Below, one piece after another: positions 20,239 to 26,362 of a stretch of DNA of 26,362 bases. The position numbers and the translations under genes are program-made. The notes beneath the pieces were generated by a model that saw nothing but the letters and a program-made list of their open reading frames with translations, ran no database searches and had not been told where the DNA came from. The stretch's first letter is position 1. The number at the start of each line of letters is the position of its first letter. Source of the DNA: a virus; the IMG/VR virus record IMGVR_UViG_3300020469_000224, positions 1-26,362 of that record. One strand, 5' to 3'.

Positions 20239-23018
20239 TGAGTGCAATTAGGTCATTCGTAAGAGTTAAAGCGTTTAAGTCCACGACCGCTGTAGGTCGC
20301 AACATGAATGGGCTTAGGACGAGCGTGAACAGACTCGGACGGACGACTACTAGTATTGGTAAATCATTTGAGTCAACCTTAACACTACTTGAGTTTCAAA
20401 AAAGTTTTATAATTGAAACGAAGGGAAGAGATAAAGCATACGAATCAGCGAAAAATAAAGAAAAGAAGTTGCTTGCAGCTCGATTAATAGTGCAAGAAAA
20501 AAGAGCAAAGTTTAAACAAAAACGTGAGGACTCTGCAAAATTAGCAAAGAAACTTGCTAAGGAAAAGCAAGAGATACAAAAGAAACGAGGTAAAGAAATA
20601 CTATCTCCTTTCAAGAAGATGCTTGCAAGGATCGGAGGTTTCTTTGGTACTTTATTCGGAGCATTTGCTATATTTGGTGGTCTTACATGGATGCAGAATA
20701 ATGGAGAAGCAATTCAAACTGTATTCAAAATAATTGGATCACTGGTAAAGTTTACATATAAGATTGCTAGTTTTGGCATAGGTCAGGTCTTTAATGGCAT
20801 GGTTAACATGTTTGGGACTGGCGTGCCTGGTGAAAATAAGATACAAAGGACATTCCGCTTCTTTACAGGTGGTATGCAGTTTTTATTGGGTCTTGCAGCT
20901 CTTAGAAGTGCACAATACATCCTTATGCCATGGAAGTTGTTTGGTGACGTAAATGGATTAACAAGTATTTTTCGAGATGCTAAGACAGCTGAAGAAGGTG
21001 CTAAACAAGCATCACAGAGAGTAAAAAGTGGATATTTCGATAAGAAGACTGGTCGTTACTATACAAAGCAAGAGTATAATACGATGCGTAAGTCTGCTAG
21101 GAAACAACCTGGCGGTATAAAATCATTTGAGAATAGAGTTAGACCAACCACAAAGATTGGTGGTATGAGAATGGGTGCTACCAGACGTATGGGTAACGCA
21201 TTCAAAGGAATTAAAGGAAGGATACCTGGCGGTGGTGCTACGATGTTAGCAGGTGCTACATCTGCAATAGGTGGAATATCAAGAGCATTAGCAGGAGATC
21301 AAGAAGGAGAAGCAGCAGGTACAGCAGTGGGAGCAGGTGTAGGAAAGGCAGTTGGTGGTATAGCAGGAGCAGCAGCAGGTGGAGCATTGTTACCATTCTT
21401 AGGTCCTTTCGGTCCTATGATAGGTGCTGCTATTGGTGATTTCTTAGGTGGATTTATTGGTAGTAAGATAGGACCTATTGTCCAACCTATCTTTGAGCCT
21501 ATGGCACGAGCATTTGGCATGATGAAGGAGATATTCTTAGCACCACTTATGCCAGTGATTGAGCCAATGAAAGAGTTACTTGGCACATTCTTCAGTGCAT
21601 TGGGTAATATTATTAGCACTGTCTTGAAGGCATTTACTCCTATCATGAAGTTTGTGGGTCTCGTATTGGGCACAGGTATTAAATTAATATTTAAGACACT
21701 ATCATTTACATTCAATTTAATTAAGAATATTGTTGCATTCACTATAAATCCTATAGGATTTGCATATGATGTCATAAGACGTAAGGATCCTGGCGAAGAC
21801 ATAGATCTAGATCAGGTAGCAAATGCAAAAGGATCAGAGAAAAAACCAGATTTTGATCAGTTTGCTAAGGGTGGAAAATATTTTGGAAAATTCTTCAATG
21901 CTGAGGTTATTACAGGAAATGCAGATGAAAACTTAGTAGCACCTAAGATCGTAATACAGAAACCAAATGTAGCAAAACCAGAAGAGTATGCTACAGGTGG
22001 AATATTTAGATTTGCTCTCAAAAAGACATTAGTTTTCTTTGCAACAGGTATGATAGCTGTCCTTAAAAAAGCAGTAGCAAAACTAGAATCAGGAGATAAA
22101 CCAGAAGAGAAAGCTGCAGGTGGTAATGTAAAAGTCCCATATGACTTTGTAAAAGCAAAGTTAGGTATAGATCCAGACGTATGGGATACCTATAGAAATA
22201 CAATAGGTGCCATTGAGTCTGGTAATAATTACCTTGCAAAAGGTGGCAGTAGTGATAATTATGATGGTAGATATCAAATGGGTGCCATGGCAAAGTCTGA
22301 TGGTGCAAGGTTGTTTGGTATTGAAGATCCTGGTCATAATCCTGTAACGAGACTGTTTTTCAGAAGGAGTCCACAACTACAGGAGAATCTATTTGCAGGA
22401 TATACTGCTGCGAATATGTCATACTTAACTCCATATAAAGAGTTTATTAATCAACCTAAGTTAGATCAGATGGCAATCTTGGGTTACGCACACAACACAG
22501 GGTGGAATGCTGCATTAAAATGGTTAGAGACAGGTCAGGTATCTACAGATGGATTTGGCACAAAGAGCACTAAATTCTATGACGCATTAAAAAAAGCATT
22601 TGGAGATCCAAGTAATTTCAAACCTACTATTACGCCAACACCTATCGTTGAGCCTACAATAAAACCGTCAAAAGAGGACTCAGACTCAGAGTTAGAAATA
22701 AAAGATGATACGCAACCGAAATCAGAAAAAGGAAATTTAATTGATAATCTAGAAGACTTATTTAGGAAAATAGGTGAGGCATTTAAGGGTGTTACTATAA
22801 AAAGTGCTCCCACACCTCCTACAACAGTAAGTAACGTCACAGATTATAGTAATAAAATAAAAACAAGTGCACAACAACAAAAAGATTTGGAAAATGGTGC
22901 AATGATGTCAGGTAACATTATCCCAGTCTCTGTCCCAGTGCCAATAAATAATAGTGCTACCCCCACTTCAAACCCTGTCCAAATCTTTACTCCCTTACAT
23001 CCAGCTATTCATAAGTAA
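20238..23018 (+). CDS. Tape-measure-like tail protein with lysozyme-like domain
   Basis: 926 residues. After a basic N-terminus, residues about 62-120 are a Lys/Glu coiled coil; 131-151 are hydrophobic (IGGFFGTLFGAFAIFGGLTWM). Residues about 332-414 are a Gly/Ala zipper, followed by long hydrophobic helices (to about 510), a tape-measure-like composition. Residues about 640-800 look like a lytic transglycosylase or lysozyme: IGAIESGNNY with probable catalytic E660, YDGRYQMG, and YAHNTGWNAALKWL. The C-terminus is polar and acidic with Pro and Asn. The domain would cut peptidoglycan during DNA injection. It directly follows the gp26/gp51 frameshift cassette and overlaps the next gene, a relative, by one base. 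T4 places its lysozyme in gp5. Confidence 0.82.
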   Translation: MSAIRSFVRVKAFKSTTAVGRNMNGLRTSVNRLGRTTTSIGKSFESTLTLLEFQKSFIIETKGRDKAYESAKNKEKKLLAARLIVQEKRAKFKQKREDSAKLAKKLAKEKQEIQKKRGKEILSPFKKMLARIGGFFGTLFGAFAIFGGLTWMQNNGEAIQTVFKIIGSLVKFTYKIASFGIGQVFNGMVNMFGTGVPGENKIQRTFRFFTGGMQFLLGLAALRSAQYILMPWKLFGDVNGLTSIFRDAKTAEEGAKQASQRVKSGYFDKKTGRYYTKQEYNTMRKSARKQPGGIKSFENRVRPTTKIGGMRMGATRRMGNAFKGIKGRIPGGGATMLAGATSAIGGISRALAGDQEGEAAGTAVGAGVGKAVGGIAGAAAGGALLPFLGPFGPMIGAAIGDFLGGFIGSKIGPIVQPIFEPMARAFGMMKEIFLAPLMPVIEPMKELLGTFFSALGNIISTVLKAFTPIMKFVGLVLGTGIKLIFKTLSFTFNLIKNIVAFTINPIGFAYDVIRRKDPGEDIDLDQVANAKGSEKKPDFDQFAKGGKYFGKFFNAEVITGNADENLVAPKIVIQKPNVAKPEEYATGGIFRFALKKTLVFFATGMIAVLKKAVAKLESGDKPEEKAAGGNVKVPYDFVKAKLGIDPDVWDTYRNTIGAIESGNNYLAKGGSSDNYDGRYQMGAMAKSDGARLFGIEDPGHNPVTRLFFRRSPQLQENLFAGYTAANMSYLTPYKEFINQPKLDQMAILGYAHNTGWNAALKWLETGQVSTDGFGTKSTKFYDALKKAFGDPSNFKPTITPTPIVEPTIKPSKEDSDSELEIKDDTQPKSEKGNLIDNLEDLFRKIGEAFKGVTIKSAPTPPTTVSNVTDYSNKIKTSAQQQKDLENGAMMSGNIIPVSVPVPINNSATPTSNPVQIFTPLHPAIHK

Positions 23019-25747
23019 TGGATAAACCTAAGACCACTATTAAAAAACCTACTCTTTATAAGATGGTATCTTTTAAGGGAGTGGATAATAGTGCGAGTAA
23101 AGAAACCAAGGATGTACAATCGGGTTTGAAGGCAAATATAAGTGCTGTCAATAGTATTGGTGGCACACTAAACTCTCTTTCATTAGTTGCTAATAAGATG
23201 GCAGGCACTATGAAAGAGATTGTAGACTTTCAGATATCAGAGAGAGGTATACAGGAGAGATATAGGAAGAGACAAGATGAAGATGAAAAACGTGACAGAA
23301 ATAGAGAAACGATAAGGAAGAAGAAAGTAACTCAAAGAGAGAATAGAGACGAAGCTGCAGAAGTAAAGAATACATCTAGTAAATTTGCTGAGAGACTTGG
23401 AGCAGTAACTAAGGCAATGTTTGGAGGTTTCTTTCAGACATTTGCTAATATTGCAGGTTGGTTATTCTCAGGTATAGTTAAGTTTGCAATATTTGATTTT
23501 TTAGCTAAGAATCCAGAGAAAGTTAAACGATTAGCAAAGGGTCTGTATCAGATAGGTAAGTGGGCATTTGGTGTGATTAGTTTCCTTGGGGGATCTGCAG
23601 CAAATGGTCTTATGAAGTTTCTAGAGAATCCATTAAGTTTGAAAGGATTCTTTGGGGTAATGCAGTTTGCGTTATCATTGGCACCTATATTTGCAGGGTT
23701 TGCTCTACTTTCCAATCCAATAGCAGCACTTAAAGGTATTAAGGCAGTAGTAGGCATGCTATTTGGCATGGTGAAAAACCTAATGAAGGCAGGTAAACTG
23801 GGAAGCAAACTTAAGAAATTTGGAGGAGCAGTTTTAGGTAGTCGTCTAGGTCGTGGTGTAGCATTTGGTGGTGCAGCATATGCAGCTGCACGCATGAGTG
23901 GCATGGATCAGGCAGAGGCAATAGGTACTGGTGTTGGAGCAGGAGCAGGATCACAGATAGGTGGTGCTATTGGAGCAGCATCTGGAATACCTGGCGGAGC
24001 AATGTTAGGTCAAGCAGCAGGTGCATTTGTTGGTGGAGCAGCAGGTAAAGGTATTGCTCAAGCAATGGAGCCTATTATTGCACCAATCAAAAGATTCTTT
24101 GGACAAGTTGCTGAAGTATTCTCAGCAGTCTTTACACCCATACAGGAGGCAGCAGGGGACTTCTTTAAGGCACTTGGTAATGCATTCACTCAGGTCTTAG
24201 ATTTTATTGAGCCAGCAATGCCAACTATCAAGAAAGTTGCCACATTCTTTGGCTCAGCAGCATTTGCACCCTTGATTGGATTGATGAAAGCATTGACTTT
24301 TGTATTAGGTTTCTTTGCAGGTGGATCGGATAAAGAGAAGAAAGCTCCGAAAAAAGAGAAACCAAAAACAAAAGTTACAAAGACTACTACTAAGAAAACT
24401 ATATCGAGTCGATTCGATATGGATTCTGGTAAGGGATATATTAACGATAAAGAAGTTTCTACAGATGAATATGTTGCTTACTTCAATATGAGTCGAGCTG
24501 AAAAGCTTGCTAATTATGGTGTACCTGCGAAAGCAGAAGGTGGTGTTGTAGTTGTCCCACAAATGGCAGAAGGTGGAGAAAGTGCAGATTTATCAGTGGC
24601 ATCTGAAGATAATGATGTCAATGGTGCACTAGGTAGTGTCTTAGGATATATGAAAAAGTTGGTCGGACTCCTAAAGGAAGGAGACGGCGGTGGTGGATGG
24701 TTGAATCCTAGTAACTGGTTTGCAGGTGGTGGTAAATTAGGTGGATGGATCAATGGTCCTCAATCTGGTTATCCTGTAAGTTTAAATGGTGGTAAATCTA
24801 CATCATTTATTGGTCACGGTTTGGAGTGGGTTGGATATCCTAAGAAAGCAAGTGGTGGATCAGCATTCATTGTCCCATTCAATACACCTAAGACAAAATC
24901 AAATGCAGGTCTAACTGATCAGAGAATGAAAGAAGCAAAGAGTAAAGGTTATGCTTTACCTTTCGCTGCAGGTGGTGAATATAATTCGTATCAAGAGTTG
25001 ATTGCAGCAGGTGGAAATGTAGAAGATACTGCTGCGGGTGATTTTAGAGCTGTTGAAATTTATGGACCTTGGGAATACTATAGGACAGGTTTCTTAGGAT
25101 TAAAGAAAGGAAAGAGGAGAGCTGTAAATAAATTCTATGTAGATGGTGACTATAAGCAGGCACAAATGCCTATCGCTGATTATGTTAATATGAAGATGGG
25201 TTGGAATGAGACCAACGCAACAGCAACTTTAAAGTCAAAAGCTGAGATTGAAGAGAAGAATAAGAAAAGGAAAAATCTAAGAGGACAGGGTGCTAAAGAT
25301 AGAGGTAGAGAGGGTGGTAACTTTAGTGGTGACCAACAGATGAATGAGAGGGGTGAATATGCATTTAAAAATAGAGAAAATGAGAAAAAGATATCACCTT
25401 ATAAAAAGTCAGGTGATCTAGACAAACTAAAGATGTATCTTTCTGATGAGAAAGAAGTCAAGAAGTCTGGTGAAACAATAAGTGAATTTAGAATACAAGA
25501 GAATGCTGAGTTACAAAAGATGGTAACAGAAAGTAACGCAGACATGGCAGCTGCCGTTGAGCAACAGAATCAAATGGTAGCAAATATGGCATCACAGTCT
25601 AGTGGAGGTGGTGGTCAGGCAGAAGATGTCCCTATCATTACACCTAACTTCTCACAATGGAATGAAGCAGATCCATTCTTTGTTTCTAAGTTTGATAACT
25701 TTAGAAGCATTAAACCTGATATGCATTGCACTAACAAACTTAAATAA
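23018..25747 (+). CDS. Second tape-measure-like tail protein, related to its upstream neighbour
   Basis: 909 residues. The plan repeats that of the previous protein: coiled coil at about 75-125 (ERYRKRQDEDEKRDRNRETI), hydrophobic segment (GGFFQTFANIAGWLFSGIVK), Gly/Ala zipper about 267-347 (IGTGVGAGAGSQIGGAIGAA), then EPIIAPIKRFFGQVAEVFSA matching QPIFEPMARAFGMMKEIFLA. No lysozyme signature is found. Instead about 575-620 has GGWINGPQSGYPVSLNGGKS and FIGHGLEWVG with repeated AxGG elements, a motif I associate with cyanophage tail proteins. The C-terminus is charged and Gln/Asn-rich. It is likely a tail-length or hub-core protein; it and its neighbour appear to be an ancient duplication. Confidence 0.78.
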   Translation: MDKPKTTIKKPTLYKMVSFKGVDNSASKETKDVQSGLKANISAVNSIGGTLNSLSLVANKMAGTMKEIVDFQISERGIQERYRKRQDEDEKRDRNRETIRKKKVTQRENRDEAAEVKNTSSKFAERLGAVTKAMFGGFFQTFANIAGWLFSGIVKFAIFDFLAKNPEKVKRLAKGLYQIGKWAFGVISFLGGSAANGLMKFLENPLSLKGFFGVMQFALSLAPIFAGFALLSNPIAALKGIKAVVGMLFGMVKNLMKAGKLGSKLKKFGGAVLGSRLGRGVAFGGAAYAAARMSGMDQAEAIGTGVGAGAGSQIGGAIGAASGIPGGAMLGQAAGAFVGGAAGKGIAQAMEPIIAPIKRFFGQVAEVFSAVFTPIQEAAGDFFKALGNAFTQVLDFIEPAMPTIKKVATFFGSAAFAPLIGLMKALTFVLGFFAGGSDKEKKAPKKEKPKTKVTKTTTKKTISSRFDMDSGKGYINDKEVSTDEYVAYFNMSRAEKLANYGVPAKAEGGVVVVPQMAEGGESADLSVASEDNDVNGALGSVLGYMKKLVGLLKEGDGGGGWLNPSNWFAGGGKLGGWINGPQSGYPVSLNGGKSTSFIGHGLEWVGYPKKASGGSAFIVPFNTPKTKSNAGLTDQRMKEAKSKGYALPFAAGGEYNSYQELIAAGGNVEDTAAGDFRAVEIYGPWEYYRTGFLGLKKGKRRAVNKFYVDGDYKQAQMPIADYVNMKMGWNETNATATLKSKAEIEEKNKKRKNLRGQGAKDRGREGGNFSGDQQMNERGEYAFKNRENEKKISPYKKSGDLDKLKMYLSDEKEVKKSGETISEFRIQENAELQKMVTESNADMAAAVEQQNQMVANMASQSSGGGGQAEDVPIITPNFSQWNEADPFFVSKFDNFRSIKPDMHCTNKLK

Positions 25748-26362
25748 TGGCAAATAGAAGATCAAAAATTGTAGAGCTGAATGAAGCATCTATTGCCTTT
25801 GGTGAAACAGGTAAGATGCAGTGGAATGAAGCATTGTCACCTAAAGCAAGACTTAAGGGTGATGATGTATATGACATTCGTGATCTTGTTGCATCTATAG
25901 AATACTATGAGTCTATTGACAGTCCGTTTCTAAGAGCAGACATAGCAATAGTTGATTCTATTGACTTATACAAATCAATTCGTGGTAAGGAAGTTGTAAA
26001 GCTTAAATTCACATCAGAGAGCTCAGACAATGATCCTCTAGAGGTTGTTTTCCGTGTGTTTAAACTTGGTAGTTTCATTAAGAATGAAAGAGCAGCGATG
26101 TATATTTTACATCTAACATCTCATGAGGCATTTTTGAATGAAGCAAATAGAATTTTTGGTGCATTTGGTCCTTGTGTAAAACATAAAGATAAAGATAATT
26201 TTCCTCAATATGTTGCAAAGGATGTATTGAAAGGTGGAGAGAAAGTAAGAGCAGCGAATTTTGAAAAACATAGTAAAGTATGTTTCAGCTCTCCTAATTG
26301 GAGACCATATGATGCTATTACATATGTTGCAGATAAAGTAATAAGACTTCAAGGTAAGGGTA
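25747..26362 (+). CDS. N-terminal part of a gp27-like baseplate hub protein (3' end outside window)
   Basis: ATG 25747 overlaps the stop of the second tape-measure-like gene (TAATG), and the frame stays open for 205 codons to the window end. It begins MANRRSKIVELNEASIAFGE. Beta-rich segments follow: DIRDLVASIEYYESIDSPFL, ADIAIVDSIDLYKSI, PLEVVFRVFKL, AAMYILHLTSHEAF, and then a helix-rich part with FEKHSKVCFSSPNWRPYDAITYVADKV. The xNWRPYDAIxxVA element resembles the RRPFDAIxxLA helix of gp27/Mu gp44-type hub proteins. A central hub role also fits its position after the tape-measure genes. Assignment is by pattern only. Confidence 0.72.
   Translation, partial: MANRRSKIVELNEASIAFGETGKMQWNEALSPKARLKGDDVYDIRDLVASIEYYESIDSPFLRADIAIVDSIDLYKSIRGKEVVKLKFTSESSDNDPLEVVFRVFKLGSFIKNERAAMYILHLTSHEAFLNEANRIFGAFGPCVKHKDKDNFPQYVAKDVLKGGEKVRAANFEKHSKVCFSSPNWRPYDAITYVADKVIRLQGKG

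Noticed and set aside
21299-21802. Long antisense open frame (167 codons) opposite the tape-measure-like gene
   Set aside because: It is the mirror of a Gly/Ala-rich repeat region, Pro/Ile-rich with no start signal; composition of the true gene explains it.
22001-22765. TATTTAG on the plus strand (CTAAATA on the minus strand), two copies
   Set aside because: They lie inside the long tape-measure-like gene with no minus-strand gene to serve, and the motif is expected by chance at this A+T content.

Overview
The window is a stretch of a T4-like tailed phage genome (myovirus), most probably a marine cyanophage. The signs are a tightly packed, A+T-rich, mostly one-strand gene array and recognisable T4 core proteins: gp33, gp32, gp53, gp48, gp4, a gp54-like protein, gp26 and gp51. 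They occur together with genes typical of cyanophages: a flavin-dependent halogenase, ThyX, PhoH, a small glutaredoxin, a DUF1825-like protein and a zinc-less gp32. No photosystem gene lies in the window, so a cyanobacterial host is inferred. No integrase, transposase, tRNA, rRNA or CRISPR array was seen.

Layout. (1) 1-6271: the end of a virion-protein gene, a 1450-residue Cys-repeat virion protein with DUF5648-like and DUF4114-like regions, a small basic protein, and a halogenase with an altered active site. (2) 6268-6817: a self-contained unit with a near-consensus sigma-70 promoter, a structured leader, a small secreted beta-barrel-like protein and a strong terminator. (3) 6827-15525: a long run of overlapping small genes for metabolism and replication (glutaredoxin, ThyX, PhoH, PD-(D/E)XK nuclease, 2OG-Fe(II) oxygenase, gp33, DUF1825-like, gp32), then a cluster of secreted or membrane proteins, a cupin-like protein and a glutaredoxin relative without its cysteines, closed by a terminator at 15542-15571. 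(4) 15601-17594, minus strand: gp53 and gp48, baseplate. (5) 17593 to the end, plus strand: gp4, an unknown, a gp54/gp19-like protein, gp26 with gp51, two large tape-measure-like proteins (one with a lysozyme-like domain), and the start of a gp27-like hub gene that runs out of the window.

How it works together. Regions 4 and 5 hold baseplate, hub and tail-length functions. gp33 is the T4-type late-transcription coactivator, and late-promoter-like motifs (CTAAATA, TATAAATA) sit before several structural genes, often on the upstream stop codon. The most notable observation is a probable programmed -1 frameshift at T_TTT_TTC (20029-20035). It would fuse gp26 to the gp51-like reading frame, which has no good start of its own, directly upstream of the tape-measure genes. 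This is the position and arrangement of the lambda G/GT tail chaperone. Also notable are the gp48/gp4 divergence, with overlapping start codons and each late-promoter candidate inside the opposite gene, and the possible alternative-hairpin leader of the secreted protein gene.
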